Positions 1 through 11,689 of a stretch of DNA of 64,000 nucleotides are shown here, piece after piece. Below the pieces are notes generated by a model. It was not told where the DNA came from, made no database searches, and worked only from the letters and a program-made list of their open reading frames with translations. The DNA comes from Flammulina velutipes (Eukaryota > Basidiomycota > Agaricomycetes > Agaricales > Physalacriaceae), in NCBI GenBank assembly GCA_011800155.1, contig JAALGH010000011.1:1426001-1490000 (forward strand), in the 5' to 3' direction. A program made the position numbers and the translations under genes. Within the stretch, counting starts at the first letter, position 1, and each line of letters opens with the position of its first letter.

Positions 1-227
1 TAGCAATGATCGAACGGACTCACCGTCCCGGCCGAACCACTTGCTCGACGTCGAAGCGCTATGCCTTGATTGGATATGTTCTAAACATAGACCGCCACCG
101 TCAGCCAGCCCCAGGCCCAAATGAAACATTGGCGCCGGCTATATAGGCGTGTACTCGCCGTCTGGAAAAAACCTGTCCATTCCCCTCTTTCTTCTTCATC
201 GGTCCACCCCATCTTCTTGTCTCAGTC
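1..227. promoter_or_regulatory. Upstream region with TATA-like box
   Basis: No gene is visible here. A TATATA string at 140-145 lies about 85 bases before the start codon of the secreted protein that follows, a plausible core-promoter position. This is inferred from sequence and spacing only. Confidence 0.35.
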
Positions 228-1719
228 ATGTTATTACCCTTTGTCTCCTCCCTCTTTGTAGGTGCTGCATGGGCGCAATACAGTGCCACCTACTTGCCCG
301 ACACTGCTCCAGAAACCTCCGAGGAAGGTCAGACTGGAACGAACAGGTGTGGAGATGGCTTCAACCAGACTTCCAATTGCCAAAATGCCTACCGTACGTG
401 GATTTCGTTGTCTCACGTCCTTCAGTTGCTCATCATACCCCCCCAGTCAACGGCCTCGACGATTTGTAGGTTTTCTCTCCCCCTCATGATGCTGTGACAT
501 GCTCAGTCCTGGCGCTAGCTGTCTTTGGGCGCCTCCTGAACCTGGTCCTGATTCCGTCGTCGGCAATACAGAGGTCGGTTAAAACCCAGTTGCGTTTGAC
601 ATCTGCAACATGCTGATAACAATTTATAGCGAATTGAAGTCTCCTGGTGTATCAAAGTACGTGGAGGGCGTCTTTTTCTCCGACGTACACGGCTCATTGT
701 GTATTGCAGGAGGGTTATGGTACCCGACTCATCCCGAACGGAGCTATTAAAGGAGCTCACTTTGTCAAGACGCCCAACTTTGTGCAGATTACGGGTGTTG
801 GCGATCTTACGCTGTTGAATATTCCTGCGGGTGATGCTGGAGGGGAGTTGGATCCTCACGGTGCGGATGGGAACGGTGCGTATCGCCTGCATAGTGAAAT
901 ACCGCACTGAGTCGATCGTTGATAGGAAATCCGATTGGCGGGCTGGTCTTCTCGTCGGCCTTTGGAGAGCTCCAACAGATTCACGAATGGACGGTAAGCT
1001 TGAAGATTTCATTGCAACGACACGTTCCTCAAAGCCCCTCTAGAATTTCATGTCGGCGGATCAATTTTGCTTCCGTGCTTGCAATCCCGCTGGAGAGGAT
1101 CCTCCCGCTTGGTGTACGTGGATTTCTCCGCCCTCTGTATGTCTCTTTGACATAGTATGTTTAGGCCAACACATATACGATGTCATGGGATGCGCATGGA
1201 ACATGCCTGCCAACTACGCGGCAGACGTATTTGAATCCTGTGATGGAGAGAGCGGTGCTGAGGTGCGCTTATACACATCTACATTTATATTGTTGACCAA
1301 CCAACTCATACATCTTTCAGCCGATGGGCGTATACGGTGGATCCACCTTCCATCAAGGCGAGGGAGCCACCCCGGCTCCGCACGACGCACCGTCTTCATC
1401 TAATTGTAAGACCTCATCAACTATTGGGAATACATTCTCGATATCGGGAACGAGGGTTGTGACTAGCGTCAGTGCTACGACTACAAGAACTGTAAGTGAC
1501 CACTCATACCACTGCCACCTTTCTCATCGCTCTTTCTAGGGCTCCTCCCCATCGACCACTACTGGTTCCAGGGGAACGAACGCCGCCGACGTCACTGGAG
1601 CGTCAAACACTGACGCTTCGGACTCTGCTCTGGCATTGTCGGATAACCTGGATTCGATCGTCCTTGCGATGGGAACGACGTTGGTTTTCAGCATGCTCGG
1701 TGCTGTTATGATCATCTAA
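228..1719 (+). CDS. Secreted macrofage-activating-glycoprotein-like protein
   Basis: The protein starts with a signal peptide (MLLPFVSSLFVGAAWA, cleavage expected before QYSATY), then a Cys-rich extracellular domain and a Ser/Thr-rich tail that ends in a short hydrophobic segment, as in GPI-anchored proteins. I spliced about ten exons to roughly 340 residues. The exon joins restore conserved stretches such as DDFCLWAPPEPGPD, ERIEVSWCIKEGYGTRLIP, GAHFVKTPNFVQITGVGDLT, ELDPHGADGNGNPIGG, EWTNFMSADQFCFRAC and HIYDVMGCAWNMPANY. These are hallmarks of the basidiomycete family usually annotated as macrofage activating glycoprotein. It probably acts at the cell wall or outside the cell. Its biochemical role is not known to me. 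The family call is firm because all introns fall between conserved blocks in frame. Confidence 0.88.
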
Positions 1720-1859
1720 CGAAATTTCGATGCGGACTTTTGGGACTTGTATATCCTATTCTTGATGACTTGAGTAGATGCATTTATTTAGGGATATACA
1801 TATGTACTACTTGCTACATAGACACGGACTTTTATGAACCTCATTTTCAGTGGGATGGA

Positions 1860-2655
1860 CTAGTGTATCAACTGTTGTTCCTCTCCCTCCTCAGGCCAAA
1901 ATGCAGCCTCGAGCTCAACGACACGACGAAACACGTCCTCTGCGCGCCTCCACAAGAATGACCCAGGAGTGATTCCCAGACTGTCCACTACGATGGCGAT
2001 CCTATCGACAAAATCTACGAATTCCGGACAGCTCCAATTCTCCGATAGAGCGAGTAACGCGGACTGTGTTTCGTTCGGTTTCAAGCTATTATTTGCGATC
2101 CGGGCATCGTGAACTCGCGTCCATGCGTCGAGGTATACCTATGTGGCGTAACATGAGTTATGATGCACCCAAAATGACAAATAAAAATGCTTAGACCTTT
2201 TCCATAGCCCATAGAAACACAAGCCCATCGACAAACCCCGACCCCGACCCACCTGTTACCCTAGCCATCTCAGCCGTATAATCCCTCGTCCCCTTCCTCT
2301 CCCTCCATCCCTCAATCTTCAAATTCCACGCCCTCGCAGTATCCTTGAAAAAGTCCACTTCTCTGATGACATTCGTCAGAGCAAAGGTGAGGACGTCGAG
2401 GATTTTATTGGTGTCGTTTTCTTCTTCGGAGCCGATGGCGTGGGAGGCGTGGAAGGGGATGAGCGAAATGAGAGATCCGATGAAGCGAGGGTAGGCGTGT
2501 GCGGCGTATAGTCTGTCTTGGGCGAGCCAGAGCCCTAGGAGGTCGTGGTTTACGGTACCGAGGCTTGCGTTCTGGAGGAATGGGTGGTCAACTGCAGCTG
2601 AGTATCCTACAGAGGTCTTTAGTTCCAACAGATGTTGAGTGAGTGAGGGAGTCAT
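1860..2655 (-). CDS. TenA/THI-4 (haem-oxygenase-like fold) family protein
   Basis: Two exons joined by an intron of about 55 bases give some 240 residues. The start MTPSLTQHLLELKTSVGYSA, followed by HPFLQNASLGTVNHDLLGLWLAQDRLYAAHAYPRF, matches the fungal TenA/THI-4-like helical-bundle family. Bacterial TenA and fungal Thi20 C-terminal domains act in thiamine salvage by hydrolysing aminopyrimidine. Many basidiomycete single-domain relatives lack proven activity, so only the fold and family are claimed. The second exon ends in an acidic helix (WPEEGEEQQLIH). The gene runs opposite to the P450 at 2882, and the two starts are about 225 bases apart, so they may share an upstream region. Confidence 0.8.
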
Positions 2656-2881
2656 GATAGATTGGTTCGGGAATTGCCGGGAATTTCTTTAACGCGGCAT
2701 CGATATCAAGCAGCTGCCTGCTGTCAGTGCGTCGAATTCTTTCGTTGCCCGTTTCCGTCGCGCATGCATCTTCCTGCGAGGGAAACGTTCATGGGGGTCA
2801 TATACGTGACTACTAGACGGGTATTGCCGACAACCTAGTATAAGACAAGGACGCGAATGCGGTTCAGCTGTAGTTTAAATC

Positions 2882-4747
2882 ATGGATATCCCTACCCTGC
2901 CAATGTCTTGGACTACGGCGACCATTCTTGGTAGCCCCCTCATCTCTGTCTTTCTCGTCCATTTCCTTCTGTATCTCTACGACCCACATCTCATCCATGC
3001 TTATTCTGGCCCGTGGCTTGCGAAGTTCTCTGACCTGTGGCTCGCATGGGTATCGTATCATGGTCATCGCTCCGAGGCCGTGCATGAGCAACATCTGAAA
3101 TACGGTAGGCGGTAGCGACATGCCACAAATACATTATCTTGACGTTCCGTACTAGGCCCCTTCGTCCGCCTCGCTCCCAACCATATCTCCGTCGCCATCC
3201 CAAACGCCATACCCATCATCTATGGCCACGGGAACGGCGCACTCAAGTCCTCCTTCTACGACGCCTTCGTATCCATCGAACGCGGCCTCTTCAGCACCCG
3301 CGACCGTCAAGACCACACCCGCAAACGCAAAATCATCTCCCACATCTTCTCCCAAAGGAACGTGCTAGAATTCGAACCCCAAGTGCGGACCTACGTCGGT
3401 CAACTGATTGGGCAGTGGGAGAGCCTGGCCAATAAAGGTGAATCTGGGTGGGAAGGAGAGGGTTGGTCAGGTCGCGATGGGCGTGTGTGGCTTGATTGCC
3501 TTCCATGTAGGGGCCTTCAGCAGTCTGCTTCGTCTTCATTGTAGCTAACCACTGGCAGGGCTAAACTACCTCGCATTCGATATCATTGGCGATCTCGCGT
3601 TCGGCTCTCCTTTTGGTATGATCATGGCCGCGAAAGACTCTGCTATCGTCCCCAAGAACAACGATGAAGGGCTAAAGTCATACGGGCGCTCGGAGGCCTC
3701 TTGTGAAGTGACTGAAATGCCTGCTGTGAAGATTCTTAATGACCGAGGAGAGTTTTGCATGACCTTGGGTGTGCTTCCCGCGTTGTGGAGGCCTATAGTG
3801 CGTAGATTGCCTATATTCGCGGTTGGGGGGAAAGCGACGCAGTCTGTGGCTGGGATAGCTATTGTGGCAGTTGGAAAGCGACTGGTGACGCCCACGGACC
3901 GCAACGATTTGCTTAGCAAACTTCAGGCTGGCAAGGATGACAAGGTAAGGAAGCTGCTTGCCACTCGCGATCTCTGAATCATTAACGGAACGATGCAAAG
4001 GGCAATCCGATGGGAACCGCTGAGTTGACTGCCGAGGCACTCACTCTTCTTATTGCTGGTTCTGATACTACATCCAAGTCAGGACTACTTATTCTCCGAT
4101 ACTCGCACATCTACTTACCTTACATTCCTTATAGCTCCACTTGCGCTATCATCTACTACCTGGCTCGCAATCAACATGCACAGGAGAAGCTACATCGTGA
4201 ACTCGATGACCGACTGAACGATTCCGTAGCGACCGCTGAGGACGTCAAGCACCTCCCTTATCTCGATGCCTGCATAAACGAGGGTTTGCGTTTGCACTCG
4301 ACATCCGGTCTAGGGCTCCCTCGTATCGTGCCACCTGGTGGACTCACTATATCCGGACAACACTTCATCGAAGGGACGATTCTGAGTGTACCCACTTTCA
4401 CCGTCCATCGGGCTCCCGAGGTCTGGGGAGACGATGCGGAGGAGTATAGACCTGAAAGGTGGTTCGAGCAAGATCCGACGGAGATCCAGAAGACGTTCCA
4501 CCCGTTCTCGTTTGGACCGAGGGCGTGTGTGGGGCGTAATCTCGCGACGTTGCAGCTGCAGATTATCGTTGGGTCGCTTCTGCGCCGATTCCATTTCGTA
4601 TTGGAGGATCCTAAGGAACCGGTAAGTCTTTGATACTATATTACTTAGTAGTGGTTGTTGATGTGTTGATAGTTGGCCACGCGTGAAGGATTCCTAAGAA
4701 AGCCTTTGGGATGTCGTGTTGGTATAAAGAGACGAGATTTGCTCTAA
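2882..4747 (+). CDS. Cytochrome P450, CYP53 (benzoate 4-monooxygenase)-like
   Basis: The spliced protein is about 520 residues. It has an N-terminal membrane anchor (ISVFLVHFLLYLY), the I-helix motif AGSDTTS, the K-helix EGLR, the PERW motif and the haem loop FSFGPRACVGRNLA with the cysteine ligand. The N-terminal half (YGPFVRLAPNHISV, HGNGALKSSFYDAFVSI, RKRKIISHIFSQRNVLEFEP, LDCLPWLNYLAFDIIGDLAF) is typical of the CYP53 family. CYP53 enzymes para-hydroxylate benzoate in fungi and feed the beta-ketoadipate pathway; they sit on the endoplasmic reticulum and need P450 reductase. No broken exon was seen. The family assignment is strong. The substrate is inferred from the family. Confidence 0.88.
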
Positions 4748-5553
4748 CCTATTATTCTTTCTAACATGTATCTGTGTATGTCAACTTTCACTCAACATTG
4801 CTGACATTCGCGACCAGGGTCTCAAACTCTCTTTCCCTTCTACAACTATATCGTCTTTACACAACCTTTGCAATTTTCTCTGACACTGGAAATGCATTTA
4901 CAGTGGTAGTACAGCATGTTCTGATTTATCGCATCGGCAGAGAAGAGCGATAAATACCTTAAAACCCTCTCTCGGCTCCGACCTGACCATGCATGACTGC
5001 CGACCTTTCACCATTGGCATTACGTCCGAGATGGGAGTGCTTTCATCGGTACAAAGAGACTGGTCTGGTGCTCCTTTCGTTACACTCTACAATGTCTTTT
5101 CTTTTCCTCTTGCTATTCAGCTTTCTCCTATGCATGCTCGGAACTGCGTACGTCGTCTATCTGCTCTTATTTAAATGTCAAGAATGCGCCAAAGTGACAG
5201 ACGTGATAGTGTGACGAAGAAGGGTATGGCGAGTAAGTGGCGAGTGGCGGTAGACGTTGGTTGTATTTGGCTACTTCGTTCGTTTGTCGGAGAAACGGCA
5301 TCGCCCTTATATGATCCCCATCATTATAAAGACTTTATTAGCGTATCGGCATGTATTTAAGGCGACGAAAAGTGTTCCGGTCAGGCCGTGTAAATCATGT
5401 GTTATTATAAGGTACAGGCACTGCTGATTAGTTATGTGGCGTACATTATTTGGCTAGACTAAAAGGTCGTTATCGAATGTACGCTATTACAATAACATGA
5501 GCCTCAGAAACTCAAACTATAGGAATCTATCCACGCAAAAGAGAGGAAAGTAT
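4748..5553. other. Intergenic region with a dispersed 40-base motif
   Basis: No convincing gene is present. A hydrophobic reading frame at 4993-5214 has no recognisable family. Positions 5176-5215 hold a motif that recurs on the other strand at 37412-37451 (see the repeat entries). Confidence 0.5.
5176..5215 (+). repeat. Dispersed 40-base motif, copy 1
   Basis: The segment starts TGTCAAGAATGCGCCAAAG and matches the reverse complement of 37412-37451 at 36 of 40 positions; the first 25 bases are identical. The distal part of copy 2 forms a perfect GTGAC-AGC-GTCAC hairpin, which is partly eroded here. Neither copy lies in a recognised gene, so a piece of a mobile element or a structured repeat is likely. 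Confidence 0.6.
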
Positions 5554-6653
5554 TCAATTAAGGCGAAGAGACGGCCGAGGAACGGCTGAACCTCCCAGAC
5601 TCTTCTCCCTCTGCACACCCGATGCTGGAGTAGCCAAGCCAGGGCTCAACGCACCCCAGCCCCATGTCGACGTCGACGAGTTACTCCTGCCTCGCTGGAC
5701 GCCGTAGTCAGAGTTCTCCCGTATATGCGCGGTCCGTCGTATGGGATGGACGTCCTCGCTCTCGTATCCGTTTAAGAATTCGTCGACCTCTTTTCTCTCC
5801 ATCGTCGTCATCGTCGCCGACTTGAGAGTACACCGCCATCGAAATCGGAGTCTTTGTAGTGGCATTCCTCGATAGCAGTTTCCTCGACGATACGCGTTTG
5901 GCAGGCGGTGAAGGCGAGAGGAACGATTCCTTCTCCATGTCTGCCCACGGGGGCGCCTGAGTTGGGCGTGATTGTAATCACCGATAGAGATGACGAAGGG
6001 CGGGTGGATGAAGAGGGTGAAGGAGATGATGGGTCGCTGGATGTCGATGCGTCATCTGTGCTCGCGTCTGAGGTTGGAGGTTGCGGAATTGACTATCGGA
6101 CGCTCTATGATGGCGACATAGCGGTTTATCAGTGGTGGCCGGGCTGCCACTGGACTCGTAACGGGAGGCCGGACGATTGGGGAAAGACCAGGCTCGCGAG
6201 GATGAGGAACTGGTAGAGGGGAACTGGTTGCAGTTGGACGTCGCCATAACGGGGTTGCGCGTCGCCTGCGATGGGCTTGGGGCTGAAGGATGGGCTGCAG
6301 TCGGAGACGTCGTAACGCGAAGAGACGATGGAGAACGATTGGAACTTGATTGCCAGACTTGCGAACACGCTAAGGGCGGCGAAGCCTTTCCTCGCGATCT
6401 TTGAAGAGTAATCAACCGCGCGATTCGGGTACGACGAACGCGCCGCTGAGGACGAGAAGGCGGTTGTGCTATCTGCAAAAGTCCCAAGATCGTACGCGAA
6501 GACCAGACTTTTGGAGGCAAAAATTAACGGTCTGTATGTCTGGGCTCTGGAAAGACGCACCTTTGGGCAGCCAACACCGTCTAACAGATGTGCGCTGGCT
6601 AATTGAACGCGATCTATGAAGGAGAGATCAGGAGAGGTGAAGTTAAATTGCAC
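5554..6653 (-). CDS. Uncertain Ser/Pro-rich hypothetical locus
   Basis: Several minus-strand frames look locally coding but do not join cleanly. One frame reads Ser/Thr/Pro-rich sequence through about 6500-6100, another around 6050-5950 (SSDPSSPSPSSSTRPSSS), a third at 5938-5790 (EKESFLSPSPPAKRVSSRK), and a last one ends at 5554 (SSTSTWGWGALSPGLATP). The acidic plus-strand frames over the same bases look like shadows. I could not find GT/AG introns of normal size for every join, so this is either a poorly resolved disordered protein or a decayed gene. No function can be given. The limits are those of the frames, not of a proven transcript. Confidence 0.3.
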
Positions 6654-6794
6654 CTTGAATACTAACCATCACCATCACCATCGCTCACCAAACTCGAACC
6701 CTAAAATCACACAAAAGGTGAGCGATAGAAAGTTGTTCGCAGTTTGACGCTTACCTGTCGTCCAATAATTTACAGTCCCGGCCCAAACACTGCC

Positions 6795-7236
6795 ATGCCA
6801 CAACAAAACGCTGGTGGTACGCCACGACACCTGCGTCCAAGCAACTTGCGCATATACCTAGGCGCCAACTACTACAATTACCGGAGACGGCGTCGCGGAA
6901 GTTGGATTGAATCGCAACGACGCTGGGCTATGCGCTGCATTATAGCACAGGTGAACGAGATGTATTTGGAGTTGGGATACATTCCCCGTACGTGGTATAT
7001 TCTGTACGTTGTCAGTCATCCTTTCCATCGTCCAGACTGACTTGAGCCTCTTTCTAGAGGATTGTCCACCCCTACCCACCCTCACCGCACCCTCAAGGCC
7101 TTCGACAATGCTGATCGCCTCGTCTGGGGCGCCCATTGCAACGAGCCGACCTTCGGTGACCACCGATTTTGCCACCAGACCGCCTGGCGCCAGCGAAACA
7201 GCGCCATCACTGTCGCCAATTATCGTGTTCGGCTAG
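6795..7236 (+). CDS. Small hypothetical protein
   Basis: Two exons joined by a GT/AG intron (about 6990-7057) give about 124 residues. The N-terminal half is basic and aromatic (LGANYYNYRRRRRGSW). The C-terminal half is Ser/Thr/Pro-rich (SRPSVTTDFATRPPGASETA) and ends at a stop at 7236. No family is recognised. It lies just downstream, in the opposite orientation, of a transposase gene and could be a chance frame. Confidence 0.3.
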
Positions 7237-7355
7237 TGCAGACCGCCTAAAATTTCCCTAAGAAATGCTGATGAGAGAAAATGTAGAGGAGAAAAAGATT
7301 TTACGTACCGCTGTCTTGTTTTCGTAGCCAAATCGCGAGTTGTTCGAATATATCT

Positions 7356-10300
7356 TCAAGGCTTGCGATGAATAACGACTTGTCCGACGTACGAAAGTTC
7401 TTGCATCCGTAAAAACATATCGGCGTCGATGTCATCGACGACGAGACAATCCATCGGACTCTTGATCCCGTCTAAGTATCCCTCGTCCATGAGTTTCACT
7501 CTTTCCTCTTTAGTTTCCGCCCGGAGAAGTTGAGGAGAGACTGGTTGCCGAGAGAAATCCGGAACGAGTAGAGCACCTCTAATGATACAATCGACGGGAA
7601 CGATGACGGTGTCTGCTCTGCGCTTGGAACGAACCCGATAAAAGCCTAGGTCGCGATCTACTTGTGTGTGCCCCCTCGATGGCCTCTCAGAATACGGATG
7701 AATATGAGCAAGAAGTAACCTTTGCTTGCCCATGTCGAGATGGAAGATGGTAACGAGCCGCGCAAAGTATTGCCCGTCATCGGAGTTGATGATAACACTG
7801 TCGTAGCGCGGATGTTTGTAGAAGAGGGGGGAACACTTCAAATAATCTGTTGTAGCCTTCCAATCGACCTTGCTTTCGTAGTGGACCTTGAGTGATCCGT
7901 AGAGCTGGATCTAACGGACATTGAGTTTGAGTTTGAGTTTGTATTGAGATTAGCGTAACGTACCTTTTGCGTCTCTTTGCTAAACCCATCGAAGTTTTGA
8001 GAACCGTGGGGAAATCGTTCCAGATTCGTGTCCATAAAGCCTTTGCAGAATCGTTCTAATTTGAGGGCAAAACCTCTGTAAGCGATGTCATTTTCCTTGC
8101 GAGCTTCCAATTCCGCAAGGGTGAAGATACCGCCACCTTTCCCTTTCTTGCCGTGAGCAGTTACATGGCCAAACACTTGTTCTGGCTCATCCTCATCCTC
8201 AGAATCTGACTCCTCATCCTGAGGTTTAGCGCTTTCCATTTGCTCGTCACGGAGATCGATCTGCTGCCGAATGAAACTCGAGGTGTTAAACCAGTGGTCA
8301 AGGCGAAGGATCTGATACAGAACCCTGGTCAGCTGATGTCGATGCAAAACTAGCTGAATCACTTACTTGTTCATCTGTTTCCTTAAAGTTAGTCTGTAAC
8401 TGGTACGACTGCTTTAAAGGACCATGCATCTTCTCGTTAGGTTTCGTGTTCATGTTTCTGGTCACCCCTTTCGCAAGTATGTCGTCGAACAAATGGACAT
8501 GCGAGTGCATCTTCGGGAAATTCCAACGATATGCACTATCAGAGTCCTTTTCCCGGCCGATTTCATCGTATTTCTTTGATACATCAGTCTTGAGCCAATA
8601 CCGATAATAGAAACTCACGTACCTGCATGAGTTTCGAGAATCTCTGCTGCTCCCGACGTCCAGCTGCAAGAGTATCCTCCGTATGCACCCATAGCTCAGC
8701 GTACATATCGAGGGATATGTAGCTCCGGATACACTGGAGAAAGAGATAGCCATCAGGATCGTCGTCGCGTGTTAAGATATTATGAACACAGAATAGGATT
8801 TGCTAATTGATTATTAGTTGGCGCCAGCGTCGGTCGTTGAAATAGAGCGACATACCTTGGACAGGTCCTCGAACTTCCCTCCATCAGTGAATCTGGTACT
8901 CATAAACCCTTTGAAATAAGACAGGTTCCTCCATCGCGGAAATAGAGCCATTCTACGGAGTCGAACTTTGGTAAGTACGCGAAACGCTAATAATAACAAG
9001 TCATGCCATACTGTGTGTCTGCTAACTTGCTCAATACACCCTTCTTAATTCCAGGTGTTTTCTTTTCCAACGCTTCGATAAGTTTGATCAGGTGGGGGAG
9101 CTGATGTTTGCCCCACAGTCCGTCGTGGAACGCGTGTAATCGATCGAACGAAAGGGCTTTGTGCAGATCGAAGCGCTGCAACTGCCAGAAACAATTCTGT
9201 TAGAGTACTATCAGCATGCAACTCGTGAGCGTGGAATTTGATCATACCTCGATGGGGCGGAGGGATTCAGCCTTCAAGATTTCCTCTTTTTCGGTACCGG
9301 TCGTCGCTTCCATTGCCTTGGCCAATAATTTCTTGACGCCATCCGCTGTTCGCATGGGATACCGTTCGTGCATTTTGATCTGCATGGTATTTGGGACTAG
9401 GCATGTATTACACGGAAACAGGCCTCGCACGCCTCTAATCAAAGACATCATAGCCCTATGACAGAATATAAGAAACATGGCCCGACGCAATGATAGAACT
9501 TACTGCTCTTCGTAGTCTGCCGAAAGAATAAGCAGCGTAGGAAAGAGTAGAAGAACGTCGCCGTGCAGTGTCTTCCAGAAGACTCCGGTTTTCACAGACT
9601 CAGTGATAGTCTCGAGCAAGAAACTCATGGCTTTATGCCAGACGAGACGCTTGTGGGAGGCATTAGCATTGTCGGAAAATCGAGCGTCATCCTGAGGCTA
9701 ACATTGTATCAGTCATCTTGCATCGGATGATTAAATGGTTGCAGCTTACTATCGGAAGCCATCCGACAACTCTTCCACCTCCAACGCCGTTTCCATTCCG
9801 AATCTCTACTGGGAGATTGGCACACCGGACAACTACTGGGTATCCTTGAACCGTCCCGAACGAAGAAAGACGAGTCTTATCTGCGTAGAGGATGAACGCT
9901 AATGGCTTTCCAGAGGCGTCAGGAAGTTCGGACTATGTCATTATCAATAATATAACGTCGATTTTACTTTGATTCACCGCACCTGTGCTGTCCAAAAGTC
10001 ATCGGCGGTCCAGGGCTCGTGTATAAACCTATGGAACTGTTCTGTGTTACTGTCGAACTTGGACAGTTTTTGAGCGTCCCAGACAAAGTGCGGGGCAAGA
10101 GTTGGATCATTTAACAATTCTTCGAACCAATCCCAAAGCGAGCGATAGTGTATGGTGTATTGGAAACTGAACTTATCGTCCATTGGGACATTAAACGTTG
10201 CTTGGGAGAACTGCGTAGGTAGAGTCAGGATCTCTGAATACTGATAGTATTGCATTCGCATACCTGGGCGCGAAGGTGGGACGCTGATTCCCAAGCATTT

Positions 10301-11009
10301 GCCCATTCCTTCGAGTTAGTAATACTCATCGCTTCATCACCATCCTTGCGACGGAGGAGCAAGGAGTATAAGCGATCAATCTCGACTCGATTCAGTCTTG
10401 AATCTAGAATGAATTCCGCTGTCTCGAAGTCGAACAATGAGTGAAAAGGGGAGAATGGAGTTGGGTCGATTGGGGTCTGAAGAGGGCGCGTGTTGGACGC
10501 GTAGTCATCGAAATGACACGTTTCCGTGGGCTTTTTTGCAGACGGATGGTACTCTGTGCGGATGTCGTCTTCTTCATATGGAGCGGGCTGGTTGTTTGCG
10601 GCGCGACTCGCCCTTCCGCTGCGAGTTGAGCCACTTCGAGCCTGCTTCTGTGGTTTGTTGGCTACAGGAACTAGCTCGTCTGTAAACAATATTTACTATG
10701 TATGAAAGCAAAATAAAACACAGCACATCACCTTTCTGACTACTTTCCTTGTCTTCGTCGAGTTTTCTGAGAGTTTCTGTGTTATCTAGTACACGCTGCC
10801 TGTGCGCAGTAGCTAGTAGAATAGTGAGCACAGATTCTACACATCGATTGATACATACCATGTATGGTTCCGGAGGATGGTATGGGAAGGTCTGACGTCG
10901 GCAGTCTACCTTCAATATTCTTCTTCCTGCAGGCGCGTTCGTGGTTTGAAACACCTTTAGGCGTAGAGAAGCACGAGCTGCAGTAAGCACATTGTATCTG
11001 GTGTGACAT
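7356..11009 (-). CDS. Plavaka-type (CACTA-like) transposase
   Basis: About 14 exons join in frame to roughly 1000 residues. The start is MSHQIQCAYCSSCFSTPKG, a C2H2-type finger typical of these transposases. It is followed by a disordered linker, then the core blocks HEPWTADDFWTAQ, LAFILYADKTRLSSFGTVQG, GGGRVVGWLPI, LLILSADYEEQAMMSLIRG, DLHKALSFDRLHAFHDGLWG and PNEKMHGPLKQSYQLQTNFK. The C-terminus (DCLVVDDIDADMFLRMQEL) is the usual end for this clade. The family is the basidiomycete Plavaka group of CACTA/EnSpm-like DNA transposases, whose RNase H-like nuclease core cuts at element ends. No internal stop or frameshift was seen, so the enzyme may be intact. It belongs to a different clade from the transposase at 17501. 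Confidence 0.85.
7356..11009 (-). mobile_element. Plavaka-type DNA transposon, coding part (ends not located)
   Basis: The coding part of the element is given. I could not identify its terminal inverted repeats. The stretch 11010-11585 upstream of the start is gene-poor and may be its 5' non-coding end. Confidence 0.6.
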
Positions 11010-11585
11010 TTCCGAAAGTAAGAATATGTTGGTTCTGGTCAATGGCTACCTTTATCCGACGCAGAGACGGAGGTCGATATTGTCTAAACCGTTCACCGTT
11101 TTTATAAGGTACACATTTATATGAATTCAAGCGGTACATTATCTTACGCCAAACGACAAAATTGGTATTCGACTGAATTTATCCGGTCTGAGAGCTGCTC
11201 AGAAAATTAGTATGATGTGAGACTATCAGTTCGAGGGCGCGTACGATTGACTGTGATTGCAGAAATTACACATGACGATGGTGGCATCAGGTGGTGGGGC
11301 GGGGTTCGCTGCATCAGTCCCAAGACGAATAATGCGAACCATTGACTAGCCGAGATTAGGGAGCTATTACTGGTAGATAACGGATGGCTCACGATTGAGC
11401 CGTCTTCGGTATCGCATTGCGTCGAACAATCTATCGTAACAGAAGATGAGTATTGACAAGACGTTACGTTGGACTTGGAACATACCTTCGCATGGGACCT
11501 CGGGGCTTTTGAGTAGAGACTCCATTCTCGGATGATGGATGAATCGTTAATGTTGTCAAAAACCTGTATTTAAAAGCATTCCAGT
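11010..11585. other. Gap upstream of first transposase
   Basis: No certain gene is present. On the minus strand a possible three-exon reading frame runs from an ATG at 11523-11525 to a TGA at 11226-11228. It gives a short cysteine-containing peptide (CEDCSTQC, then MCNFCNHSQ). It could be an upstream exon of the transposase or chance. Confidence 0.3.
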
Positions 11586-11641
11586 AGTCAACCCCGGAAT
11601 TGAACCGGGTCAGCCTTCTTGTTAGCATTCAGACATTCCGG
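11586..11641 (-). tRNA. tRNA-like 3' half (Pol III B box), partial
   Basis: Reverse-strand sequence contains a perfect T arm, CCCGG-TTCAATT-CCGGG, followed by a 7-base acceptor-like strand (GTTGACT); the B box is GGTTCAATTCC. A possible anticodon-loop remnant, ATGCTAA, precedes it. No good D arm or A box is found upstream, where the inverted repeat of the large transposon begins at 11642. It is either a truncated tRNA gene or the head of a SINE. The amino acid cannot be assigned. Confidence 0.35.
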
Positions 11642-11652
11642 TACATCAGGAA
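11642..11652 (+). repeat. Left terminal inverted repeat (candidate)
   Basis: TACATCAGGAA here is the exact inverted partner of 21242-21252. Beyond 11 bases the match continues only loosely (GGTCCATAGC against GGGTATGGC). Confidence 0.5.
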
Positions 11653-11689
11653 GATGGTCCATAGCTTTAGTCTACATTAACTCATTTTA

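Noticed and set aside
4993..5214. Hydrophobic 73-residue frame
   Set aside because: No family, no intron logic, and it runs into the dispersed repeat.
11586..11682. Complete 97-base tRNA with intron
   Set aside because: The outer strands could pair, but no D arm or A box is present; only the 3' half is tRNA-like.
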